Assembly: GCA_002005505.1 (NCBI GenBank) | Contig: KV908740.1 | Location: forward strand, 32,501-45,265 | Source: Botryococcus braunii | Lineage: Eukaryota; Chlorophyta; Trebouxiophyceae | Length of the DNA stretch: 12,765 bases | Direction: 5' to 3' | Shown here: one piece after another, positions 1 to 7,943 of the stretch | Layout: every line of letters starts with the position of its first letter | Numbering within the stretch: position 1 is the first letter of the stretch | Translations under genes and position numbers: made by a program | The notes under the pieces: generated by a model | Databases searched by the model: none | The model's input: the letters and a program-made list of their open reading frames with translations, nothing else | What the model was told of the DNA's origin: nothing

Positions 1-19
1 TTTATGTGTGTGCTCAGAT

Positions 20-112
20 TCAGATCAGTACTCCCCTGAAAGTTTTCTTCCTAACGTCCCCACTCGGGGCTTTCTTATCCCCAAGGGTCACGCCCATGGA
101 GTGTTTGGGTGG
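20..112 (-). CDS. Probable last exon of the LysM/Pro-rich gene (predicted)
   Basis: Predicted terminal exon. On the minus strand a long pyrimidine-rich tract (reading down from about 170 to 115) ends in TCAG at 116-113, which is a strong-looking 3' splice site. The frame that follows is 30 codons, starting PPKHSMGVTLGDKK and ending FRGVLI before a TGA at 20-22. It is basic and not repetitive, unlike the flanking simple repeats. Its phase (0) matches the donor after the exon at 605-691, so the splice would join ...APPPQE to PPKHS.... No domain is recognised. This is inference from splice signals and phase only. The alternative is that the 605-691 exon reads through to its own TGA at 554-556 and this segment is not coding. 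Confidence 0.35.
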   Translation of the reverse strand, partial: PPKHSMGVTLGDKKAPSGDVRKKTFRGVLI

Positions 113-120
113 CTGAGGGA

Positions 121-235
121 GGGGGGAAGGGGAAGGGGAGGGGAGAGCGAGGGAGTGGGAGGGTGAAAAGGGGGGGGGGGGATAGGGTGGGGGGAGAGAG
201 GGAGGGACACACCTCCCCCCCTCCCCCCCCCCCCC

Positions 236-238
<3 letters not shown>
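121..238. repeat. G-run/purine tract followed by C-run
   Basis: The plus strand is almost purely G and A from 121 to 208, with many runs of four or more G and a G-run of 12 at 170-181. It then switches to C-rich sequence at 210-238. The G-runs could form G-quadruplexes. On the minus strand the same tract is the pyrimidine run before the proposed splice acceptor at 113. Low-complexity DNA; no protein should be called here. Confidence 0.85.
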
Positions 239-534
<296 letters not shown>

Positions 535-604
535 GCTCTGAACTCTTCCGATCTCACAGGGAGAACACGAACACGAGCATGCGCACGAGTGGAGAAGCAC
601 GCAC

Positions 605-691
605 CTCCTGAGGGGGAGGGGCAGCCGCCTTCACAGTCTCAACCGGTGCAGCTGCAGGTACCGATGATATGGTGCTCGGAGGTACAGCACC
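605..691 (-). CDS. Probable internal Pro/Ala-rich exon of the LysM gene (predicted)
   Basis: An 87-nt minus-strand exon candidate. The acceptor is TGCAG ending at 692, preceded by a pyrimidine-rich stretch and a CTAAC branch-point-like element. The donor is GAG|GTGCGT at 605/604. It encodes 29 residues, starting GAVPPSTISSVPAAAP and ending APPPQE. The Pro/Ala/Val composition continues that of the upstream LysM exon, and phase 0 at both ends suits the donor at 1113 and the acceptor at 113. If the donor is not used, the frame runs on to TGA at 554-556, adding 16 residues with a hydrophobic end. Splicing is inferred, not observed. Composition match plus phase is the main support. Confidence 0.45.
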
Positions 692-1113
<422 letters not shown>

Positions 1114-2012
1114 CGCTTCGGTCTCCCGGGTGGGAGGGACTGCGGCCATCGGGGGAGGAGCTGCTGCTACGGGGGCCTGAGTGGGTACCACAGGGGCCTG
1201 GGTGGGGACTGGAGGCGGTACCGCAGGCGCTGGGGGAGGGGCCGCCACCACAGGGGCCTGGGTGGGGACCGGAGGAGGTATCGCAGGCGCTGGGGGAGGG
1301 GCCGCCACAACAGGGGCCAGGGTGGGGACTGGAGGCGGTACCACAGGCGTTGGTGGAGGGGTCGCTAATGCCGGGGCTTGTGTGGGGACCGGAGGCGGTA
1401 CTGCAGGAACCAGGGGAGGGGCTGCTACCACAGGGGCCTTGGTCGGGACCGGAGGCGGAGTCGGAGGAGGTACCGTCGGGGCAACAAATGGGACGGGGGT
1501 TTGTGTCGGCGTGGGTGTTGGAGTGAAGATGACTGGGGGTGTCAGGACGGGAGTTGGGGACGGTATAGGCACGACGGGTGATGGCGAGGGCTGCGCGGTG
1601 GGCACGCAGATGTTGGCAACATTTGCCAAATTTCCGCAAATGCCTGGGTTGGCAGCTTGCAGATCTGCTACGCTGAAGCCCAGCGAGTTGGCAATGCTCG
1701 CGCAAGTGTCGCCCGGTTGTACCGCCACAGGGCGTGTGTTGCGCGGGCATGGGACCGGCTGTCTTGTTGCAGGGCCTGTCCCAAACCACAGAGGCTCACC
1801 GAGTGTGATAGCTTGTTGCCACCTCCCAGGGTGGTATACGTACTCAGAGTCAGTATGAGAGAAGAAGCGTTCTCTAAAACGTGACAGACCGAGTTCTGGA
1901 TCGTAGATCTCTGGAAGCAGACCAACGTGGTAAACCCACCACTCCCTTCGCACAAACTGAAATCTATCGTCTGAATTCAGACCATTTGCATACATGTGTT
2001 TGCGCACGAAAC
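1114..2012 (-). CDS. LysM (CBM50) protein with Pro/Ala-rich repeat tail, core exon
   Basis: Likely a secreted or wall-associated glycan-binding protein; LysM modules bind N-acetylglucosamine polymers such as chitin or peptidoglycan. Residues below count from the codon at 2007. Residues 1-85 are a Trp/Tyr-rich region (REWWVYHVGLL, EPLWFGTGP) that I do not recognise. Residues 92-135 are a LysM module with the QPGDTCASIA start, ADLQAANPGI middle and ANICVP end, and it carries three of the four nearby cysteines (87, 102, 124, 134). Residues 137-292 are Pro/Val/Ala/Thr-rich with a 20-residue repeat (PTQAPVVAAPPPAPA type), extensin-like and probably disordered. There is no plausible ATG with a signal peptide in this exon; the frame stays open upstream to 2106. 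The preferred left edge is the CACAG acceptor at 2013 and the preferred right edge the donor at 1113. If unspliced, it ends at TAA 1096-1098. The LysM call is firm; exon ends are inferred. Confidence 0.7.
1161..1490. repeat. 60-bp coding minisatellite in the Pro-rich tail
   Basis: The plus strand repeats a CAGGGGCCTGGGTGGGGAC-type unit with starts at 1191, 1251, 1311, 1371 and 1431, a period of exactly 60 bp (20 codons). The units are diverged (for example CAGGGGCCAG, CCGGGGCTTG), and partial copies lie at both ends. The period keeps the minus-strand frame, so copy-number change would lengthen or shorten the tail without a frameshift. Confidence 0.9.
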
Positions 2013-2456
2013 CTGTGGGGGTTGTTCTGGTACAGACTATCCGATACGCGTATCCGCACGGCTCTATAGTCGTACATTTCTCAATCCCACCACGCTTATA
2101 GCTCCTTTAGTGCATCACAGATCTGAATTTCACTCTCCCTCACTCCCTCTCCCCCTTGTTTCCCCTTTCCACCTCCGCCCCCCTTCGCTGCCCTCTCCTC
2201 CCTCCCTGCTCTATCTCCCCACCGTTGCGTACTCGCCACACAAACTTCCTGTGTACTGAGTCCTTACTTGGTGGGAAAACTGCCCCTAGTAACCGCCCTG
2301 TGAGTCAGCTTGAGATCTCTCCCTAGAAAAACATTTCCCCCCTTTTGTACATCCTTTTTCCCTCTAGGATTCGAGCCCTGCTTTGGCCGTGTGGTCCTCT
2401 GTGAGGATGCAAGGGGCTATGCATTTTGGGAAGAGGCTTTGCCGCTTCAAACATAC
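2013..2456 (-). other. Proposed intron between Gly-rich and LysM exons
   Basis: On the minus strand it begins GTATGT at 2456, a textbook donor, and ends CACAG at 2013. It contains a purine-rich stretch (2130-2220). Donor and acceptor leave compatible phases (one base plus two bases forming a Gly codon). The competing view is that the LysM frame simply extends to 2106, since no stop interrupts it there. Confidence 0.3.
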
Positions 2457-2601
2457 CGCCGGGGCCCCCTGTGCCAGTCTGCCCCGTCCCTCCGCTGCTG
2501 CTGCCACCGGCTGTACCGCTTGTACCTGTTGTACCGCTTGTACCACCGACGGAAGGCACACCACCTCCGCCACCAAACAGGCCGCCAAAGGGATTCCCGC
2601 C
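2457..2601 (-). CDS. Possible Gly-rich exon upstream of the LysM exon (predicted)
   Basis: A 145-nt minus-strand candidate between a CTTCTCCAG acceptor (ending 2602) and a GCG|GTATGT donor. It encodes about 48 residues, starting GGNPFGGLFGGGGGVPS and then carrying GGTSGTTGTSGTAGG repeats built from a GGTACAAGC-type DNA unit. It would join the LysM exon in phase. The plus strand of the same DNA is also open and Pro-rich (about 2426-2674), so strand choice is not certain. The Gly-rich composition alone is weak evidence for a gene. No domain is recognised, and a true first exon with a signal peptide was not found upstream. Confidence 0.3.
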
Positions 2602-2983
2602 CTGGAGAAGTCTCCTGGTCCCTGTCTCCCAACCAACCCCCATCCCCCATCAGAACAGGGAAGTAATGACCTGACAAGTAAAGCCTTGGACCCCTATTGG
2701 CAGTTCCCGAGGGCCCGACCACATGCATCACAATGTGAGATCATCCTCGAATACATGTCGGTAATACATAATGAAATTTCATCGGTAAATGTTCTTTCTG
2801 ATGCCTTTCCATGCTGTGTTCGTGTTGGAGTCCCAACCTCAGGTCATCACCATGAATCGCATTAAACTGCGGGAAGGTGCAACAGGTGTGATGGAGCAGA
2901 ACACTTCATTTGGAAGAATTGCAGTTTGACTCAAGGGTCTGGGGTTTCACTGCAGCCCCTAGCATTTGGTATCTTTCCAGTTG
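2602..2983. other. No confident gene; degenerate zinc-knuckle-like remnant at 2878-2922
   Basis: This stretch has no convincing long frame. The only protein-like signal is a plus-strand CNRCDGAEHFIWKNC segment (2878-2922): cysteine, two residues, cysteine, four residues, histidine, five residues, cysteine. The retroelement zinc knuckle has four residues before the last cysteine, so this is one too long. A stop lies five codons upstream. It may be a decayed gag fragment or chance. Confidence 0.3.
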
Positions 2984-3098
2984 ATGGACACTCGGATTTT
3001 TGTTGTTTATTCCATAATCTTCTTTTCTTGTGCTGGTAACTTTGTAGATTCTGCTGCTTGTGTGGGTACAGGCACACCCTTTCATGACAATACATGTC
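2984..3098 (+). CDS. Possible first exon encoding a signal peptide (weak)
   Basis: From the ATG at 2984 the plus strand encodes MDTRIFVVYSIIFFSCAG followed by NFVDSAACVGTGTPFHDNTC. The pattern is a short charged start, a hydrophobic core of about 12 residues, small residues at a plausible cleavage site, then a Cys-containing polar segment. That is typical of a secreted protein. The frame then runs into the CG/TG microsatellite, so any real exon must end before about 3099; a GGGTACAG donor-like site lies near 3063-3070. No matching downstream exon was identified. Chance hydrophobic frames of this length do occur. Confidence 0.25.
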
Positions 3099-3105
3099 CG
3101 CGCGC

Positions 3106-3176
<71 letters not shown>

Positions 3177-3184
3177 TGTGTGTG
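3099..3184. repeat. (CG)11 joined to (TG)n, alternating purine-pyrimidine tract
   Basis: CG dinucleotides at 3099-3120 run directly into TG dinucleotides to 3184, with one GGG interruption at 3172-3174. Both dinucleotides favour left-handed Z-DNA, CG most strongly. An uninterrupted CG run of 22 bp is rare in methylated plant genomes. Confidence 0.95.
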
Positions 3185-3224
3185 CGTACGCGCCCGTGCG
3201 TGGGGGGCGGAAGGAGGGGAGGAT

Positions 3225-3442
<218 letters not shown>

Positions 3443-3609
3443 AGAGAGAGGGGGTAGGGGAGAGGGGGGTGGGAAGGGGATGGGGAAGGAGGCAGCAGAG
3501 AGGTAGATAGAGAGGGGTGGGGAAGAGCAGTGGTAACGGGAGAAACAAGCCCAGCACATGACTATCAGACACTGATACATACGTATATCAACCATCCACA
3601 CACACTTAT

Positions 3610-3610
3610 C

Positions 3611-3685
<75 letters not shown>

Positions 3686-3694
3686 CCCCCCCCC
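3610..3694. repeat. C12-(TC)n-C12 mirror-symmetric pyrimidine tract
   Basis: A run of 12 C (3610-3621), then about 60 bp of TC/CT, then another run of 12 C (3683-3694). The arrangement reads the same in both directions on one strand, the type of mirror repeat that forms intramolecular triplexes. It is inverted relative to the GA array at 3238-3380. Confidence 0.95.
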
Positions 3695-3699
3695 TCCGC

Positions 3700-5562
3700 C
3701 TCCCCAACATTGCATCCCGTCCCTCTGCACCTGGCTTACACAAAAGTTTACGCTTCACGAAAAAGATGCAGCGTCTGTGTAGGAACAAGACGGCAGGATT
3801 AGTGAGATATGATCTAATCTTGAATCAGAGCGAAGATAAAGGTACCCTGCCTTCAACACTCCGACGTGGCCCTGAACAGTGGCCTGTTTGGTGCCCTTGT
3901 TGTCTCACTGCCCTGTCCTCACTTGCTTCATGCCAATGAAAGTAGAATTATGTAAACACCCATTCCTCAGCCATTTCTAATCCTCCCATCCTTCTGCCAT
4001 CAATACCCCTTTCTTCCAGCCGTGCCTGTCCCATCCTTCCTACACAGTCCCATCCGCCCATCCTTCTGCCATTTACCCAATCCCATCCTCCCATTCGTTT
4101 GCCATTATCTCTCCCATCCTTCTGCTATGTATCCCATTCCATTCTCATTTTGCTTACCAGAACCCCCCCTTCCTATGCCAATGCCTCATATCATAGTGAA
4201 CATCATTGTACTGGCCCATGAGATGCAGCAAAGGGCAAACGCATGAGTTCAAGGGCCGTTTTAATGTGTATTGATTGATATCCAAGAAATCACTCCCAGG
4301 CTTGTTGTAGAGGCTGGGTGCATGATGGATGACGATCACACCACAAGGCTTCAAGATAATGGTCTTTAAAGATATTGCAGTGTTAAGATGCAGGAAAATC
4401 GGAAAGCTACAGCTACCACCATACACCTAGCAAGGAAGACATCGGTCAATCTGACTCAAGATGAGTAACACTGTGCATTTACCATCACTCTGGTGCAAAC
4501 AACATATGTAAGCCTCAAGAAAATCAAACTATAGTGCCTGAGAGGTGGCATTACCCTCATGTGACAGGCAGAATTGCATTGACTGAGAGTTGCAGGTCAA
4601 AAGTCTGTGAAGTGACAGGCACACGTAGATTTAAGCAGCAGATGAGTGCCTTTGTTACCGTCGTTAATGGCGTTTGAAGTGCAACTGGAAGCTAGAATGG
4701 AAAGTAGCAGAGGCAAATACACGTAAGCAAGCTTCATGTCGGCAGTCGCACCACTGGAAGCTATGTACAATCCCTACCCTGCATATCGGAGGACAAAATA
4801 CACTTTGAATTACAATTATATCCAAATATAGCCTAATGAGGGTCATTGCACCCAAATGAAGCGTAGAATAGTGGGGAGACCTTGGATGCAGAAGGTTGAA
4901 CGGTGATCTTCACCCTATGATCGAAAACAATAAATGCCGATCTGAACCAATTTACTCGAAATTCATATAAAATTCTTCACGGGATGGGCAAGGCTTGCCA
5001 TTGCAATTGCTATTATCCCGGCGAAGGCAGAGTAGCCTCGGTCACTGCTGGTGGCCGACTTGCCGGAGAATACGATTGAGCTTGCCCAATTTCACATGCA
5101 TTCGACGTCTAATTATTGCTCTGAGAGTCACATATTTCACCGTTCTTTATCATCGGGACTCTTAAAAACTACACTGCGGATATATGAATTTTTTGAGGAC
5201 GACTGCGAGGGCTACAGCAGTTCCTGCAAGAGCATGCGTTTGTTCTTGAACTAACCCGGACTGCCTATTGTTGTTCAACAAGCCACATCACTTTTCATTA
5301 TAAAATATGAGTTGATTACCGCATGGCATGCCCGCTTCTCCTGCCCGCAGCACTGCCACGTGTCGTCCGTAGCCCAAAATCCGAATGACGTACGGCAGCT
5401 GCATTCGTATCTGGCAGATCTGAGGAAATCGCCACCGAATATACGGTACGTGCGAGATGTTTCTTGGAAAGGTGGGATACCGGTAGGTGAGGAGAATACT
5501 CGGTTTGGAGGCTTCCTTCCGGAGGTACGGCTTGGTTGCACTTTGCCTACCAAAGTGCATTC
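3700..5562. other. Intergenic DNA without a recognisable gene
   Basis: Frames here are short, with no recognisable protein motifs and no consistent coding composition. About 3985-4150 is a degenerate CCATCC-rich repeat, listed separately. The plus-strand frame at 5312-5662 (116 codons) is the longest with mixed composition, but it runs into the foldback element and shows no known motif. No tRNA-like or rRNA-like sequence was seen. Confidence 0.6.
3983..4150. repeat. Degenerate CCATCC/TTCTGCCAT repeat
   Basis: The motif CCCATCCTTCTGCCAT or close variants recurs near 3986, 4057, 4092 (as CCCATTCGTTTGCCAT) and 4113 (as CCCATCCTTCTGCTAT), with further CCCATCC and CCCATTCC pieces between them. 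Spacing is irregular (about 20-70 bp), so it is an old, diverged tandem array and not a clean satellite. Confidence 0.6.
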
Positions 5563-5724
5563 GGTAGGCACAAAAGGAAAAACGTGGGTCGCCCCTGTAG
5601 CTTCACGTGACAGTGCACTTGCCTACTCCTACAGTATTCTTACTGTATTACTACAGTATTAATTCTGTAGTATTAGGCAGGTGTAGCTGTAGGGGCGACC
5701 CACGTTCTCACTTTGGTGCCTACC
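5563..5724. mobile_element. Foldback/MITE-like element, 162 bp
   Basis: The outer arms 5563-5602 and 5685-5724 are reverse complements at 34 of 40 positions, including an unbroken ACGTGGGTCGCCCCT core. An inner pair, 5621-5638 and 5661-5678, matches at 15 of 18. The element is therefore nearly one long hairpin with a loop around 5639-5660. It has no coding capacity. Size and architecture fit a non-autonomous foldback DNA element or a hairpin-RNA precursor. No obvious target-site duplication flanks it. An extra TGCCTACC just left (5544-5551) forms a small secondary inverted repeat with the left end. Confidence 0.65.
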
Positions 5725-6702
5725 AAATACTGTACTGCTTGTCAGGAATGTGAACTGTGCGCTGGTCCTCGAAGTATATACTACAAAAAGCCCTCGGCCA
5801 AGGAAACCGAACCTGTCCTAAAACAACCCCTACAGCTGATAGCTCGTGATAAACATCTCCTGTCCTTTTGTATCTCATAACCCCCGTGGTTCAGCCTGCC
5901 TAGCCGCTTCACTTAGATCTGCTTCCAGTTGCATATGCCATGCATGCCAACAGCAACTCGAATAATATTTTCTTGCAGGTATATACCTGCAGGAATATAT
6001 ATAGGTTCAGTTTAGAGATGCTCAAATACTGCAAGTAGGGGTCAGTAAAGTATAACCCCTGAAAGCAAACTGAGTCATGCACGTGGGGGTTTCGAGTCTC
6101 CATTACCAATTGCTTTAAAAGTTGCAACCTTTAAAGCATGAACAACCATTTGCAAAAGCATGCTTTCTGAAGGTGACCTGAATAGTTCACATCAACGGGT
6201 AAGACGCATGTCAAGCAATGGCCCTTGCACCGCAACTTGAAACTTGAATCGCCATTGCTATCGCTTGCTAGCTCGAATGCTGCAGCTGAATACGAGCATA
6301 CGAGTTGCTGGCCACCGCTGAATTGCGTCTGCACGCACACTGAACGCACTAAATTGAGTGTGCGTGCATGCGTGCGTAAGTGAATGCAACTCAACATAGG
6401 ATCCCCTATATAGTAGAAAGGATTTTCCCCCAAACGACTCCGGAGAGTATGACCAAACATATTCGTAACTACGTTGCATAGGTGTCCTGTATTCAGGACG
6501 CCCATAATACAAATACGGGTTTCATGCCTACCATACTAGCAATTGGCCAGCCTGCGAAGGCAGAAACGTATACGTATACAATGTGGCCAGAGCAGCCTTC
6601 ATGGACCTTGGTGGCATCTGAATATAACTAATGTTTCAGACAGTCTTGAGCTTGATTTTATCAGAAGAGCAACCACGGTTCACCCAGTGCTTGTCCGCGT
6701 GC
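5725..6702. other. Intergenic DNA; two notable inverted repeats, no gene
   Basis: No protein-like frame is recognised. The stretch contains an 18-bp perfect palindrome (5974-5991, TGCAGGTATATACCTGCA) and a 12-bp perfect stem with a 15-base loop (6330-6341 paired with 6357-6368). Otherwise it is ordinary AT-balanced sequence. Confidence 0.6.
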
Positions 6703-6815
6703 GTGCTTGTTGAAACCGTGCGCACCGTGCTTGTTGGAACCGTGCGCACCGTGCTTGTTGGAACCGTGCGCACAGTGCTTGTTGGAACCGTGCGCACCGT
6801 GCTTGTTGGAACTTT
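6703..6815. repeat. 24-bp tandem repeat, about 4.7 copies
   Basis: The unit is GTGCTTGTTGGAACCG followed by TGCGCACC. Copies start at 6703, 6727, 6751, 6775 and 6799 (last one partial). Differences are single bases, such as GAAACC in the first copy and CACAG at the end of the third. Each unit contains the 8-bp palindrome GTGCGCAC. The unit is 8 codons long, so both strands show repeat-peptide frames (VLVGTVRT plus, SNKHGAHG minus); I do not consider these genes. Confidence 0.92.
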
Positions 6816-6924
6816 GCATTGATGATGCTGCATAACTAGTTTGACATGCATGGGTCCTCATGTACAATTCCAGCATGACCATGTATCGGGATTAGCTGGC
6901 GCCCATATATAGGGACTGCTTGTA

Positions 6925-7222
6925 GGGACTGCAGTCCCCATGCCATGTCACCTTACCCAAGTATGGCCATACGTAGGTAAGGTCCCATATCGGGTCTTTA
7001 AAGGACCCTAGCTAGAATAATAATTATTAGATCGTAGCCACACGGAAAATGTCCATAGAATTCAGCGACCCTGTCCATACATGCATGTAAGGACATATGG
7101 CCATGGCCCGGCCGGGATTACGGTCCCCAGAGATCCCCCGCGGATCCCTAGCAGGAAGCTCTAAAAAGGCTTCCTGCAGATCTGAGGAGTAGACGTAAAT
7201 TCACGTCTATTCCTGAGATCTG
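6925..7222. repeat. Cluster of palindromes and hairpins
   Basis: Six inverted structures lie within 300 bp. GGGACTGCAGTCCC is a perfect palindrome (6925-6938). 6950-6983 is a 34-bp palindrome, 15 of 17 pairs. 6991-7007 is a near-palindrome around TTTAAA. 7072-7095 is a 24-bp palindrome, 11 of 12 pairs, centred on ATGCAT. A perfect 9-bp stem (7151-7159 with 7169-7177) has a 9-base loop. A 20-bp stem (7177-7196 with 7203-7222), 18 of 20 pairs, has a 6-base loop and shares one base with the previous hairpin. No coding frame is present. Confidence 0.75.
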
Positions 7223-7258
7223 CTATTACATATTTAATATATTCTGAGCTTGGCGTAT

Positions 7259-7400
7259 CCTGCATGGTGGCGGCACGGAGGGTGTTAGACGATGTCCCCC
7301 TGCTTGTGCGTTGTTAAGTAGGCAGGGACATATACAAGTCAAGGACTGGTTAGCAACTGATTAATAGACACCCGGAGTGCCACTGTAGTTCCAACCAAGT
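7259..7400 (-). repeat. 142-bp direct repeat, copy 1 (LTR-derived)
   Basis: Matches 7580-7721 at an offset of exactly 321 bp with a single difference (TTAATAG here, TTAGTAG in copy 2). The other copy is the end of the retrotransposon's 3' LTR, so this one is probably a truncated or variant LTR of the same family. It is listed on the minus strand to match the element's orientation. Beyond 7400 the two regions are unrelated. Confidence 0.85.
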
Positions 7401-7522
7401 CTTACAATATCTGTCATCTCTCCTAACGAGGTGACGCAGTTCAAACAAGCCTAACCTGCTCTCACTCAGGTCGTGCTCCTTACTTTGTCCGGTGAGCTAA
7501 ACTCAACTCCATACGTCTAACA
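7283..7522. mobile_element. Possible solo-LTR-like segment, 240 bp
   Basis: On the plus strand it starts TGTTAGACG (7283) and ends CGTCTAACA (7522), a perfect 9-bp inverted pair with the TG...CA ends typical of LTRs. It includes most of repeat copy 1. The flanking five bases (GAGGG and TGCTC) are not a target-site duplication, and no primer-binding site or polypurine tract adjoins it. It could be a diverged solo LTR, a rearranged LTR or coincidence. Confidence 0.35.
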
Positions 7523-7581
7523 TGCTCTAACAATGTTCATCTGGATGATAGACCCAGGAATACAATAAGGATTAAGTCACC

Positions 7582-7925
7582 TGCATGGTGGCGGCACGGA
7601 GGGTGTTAGACGATGTCCCCCTGCTTGTGCGTTGTTAAGTAGGCAGGGACATATACAAGTCAAGGACTGGTTAGCAACTGATTAGTAGACACCCGGAGTG
7701 CCACTGTAGTTCCAACCAAGTGCCTTCCCTATCCGTGCTTGCCCCATAAGCCTCCTTTCTGCAAACGTGTCTGTAACTTGCGTTATGATTGTCTACGTTC
7801 AAATGAATGTATTGCCTGGCAGAACTCAGAGTTCTGCCCTCCTTCCTAACTGGTATTGTCTTCATCCGGAGACTTGCCATTATTTCTCCTCTGAGAGAAA
7901 GGCATAAATAATAATACAAATAACA
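7582..7925 (-). repeat. 3' LTR of the copia element (boundary at low end uncertain)
   Basis: On the minus strand the LTR begins TGTTATTTG at 7925, immediately after the polypurine tract. Its far end is either ...CCATGCA at 7582 (344 bp, where similarity to copy 1 stops) or ...TCTAACA at 7604 (322 bp, giving a 5-bp TGTTA/TAACA inverted pair). The 142-bp repeat extends past the second option, which favours the first. It contains a perfect 21-bp palindrome (10-bp arms, one central base) at 7818-7838. No target-site duplication can be tested with one LTR. Confidence 0.75.
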
Positions 7926-7943
7926 CTTCCCCTTGTCTTTACC
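7926..7943 (-). promoter_or_regulatory. Polypurine tract (plus-strand primer)
   Basis: Minus strand GGTAAAGACAAGGGGAAG fills the gap between the RNase H stop codon and the first base of the LTR. In retroelements this RNase-H-resistant purine tract primes second-strand synthesis. Position and composition are as expected. Confidence 0.75.

Noticed and set aside
1181..1858. Plus-strand Gly/Thr/Val-rich frame of 225 codons
   Set aside because: It is the antisense of the LysM/Pro-rich exon; the LysM motif on the minus strand is specific, while the plus frame is only low-complexity.
2370..2400. tRNA T-arm-like GGGCTCGAATCCTAG on the minus strand
   Set aside because: The T stem pairs poorly and there is no D arm, anticodon arm or acceptor stem at the right distances.
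2426..2674. Plus-strand Pro/Val-rich frame of 82 codons
   Set aside because: Not excluded, but the minus strand offers a better donor (GTATGT) and a phase match to the LysM exon; it has no domain of its own.
5312..5662. Plus-strand 116-codon frame as a gene
   Set aside because: No motif, no splice context recognised, and its 3' part lies in the foldback element.
6703..6815. CRISPR-like array
   Set aside because: Units are contiguous with no unique spacers, and the setting is eukaryotic.
6631..6882. Repeat-peptide frames over the 24-bp array
   Set aside because: The unit length is a multiple of three, which leaves several frames open on both strands; no non-repeat coding support.
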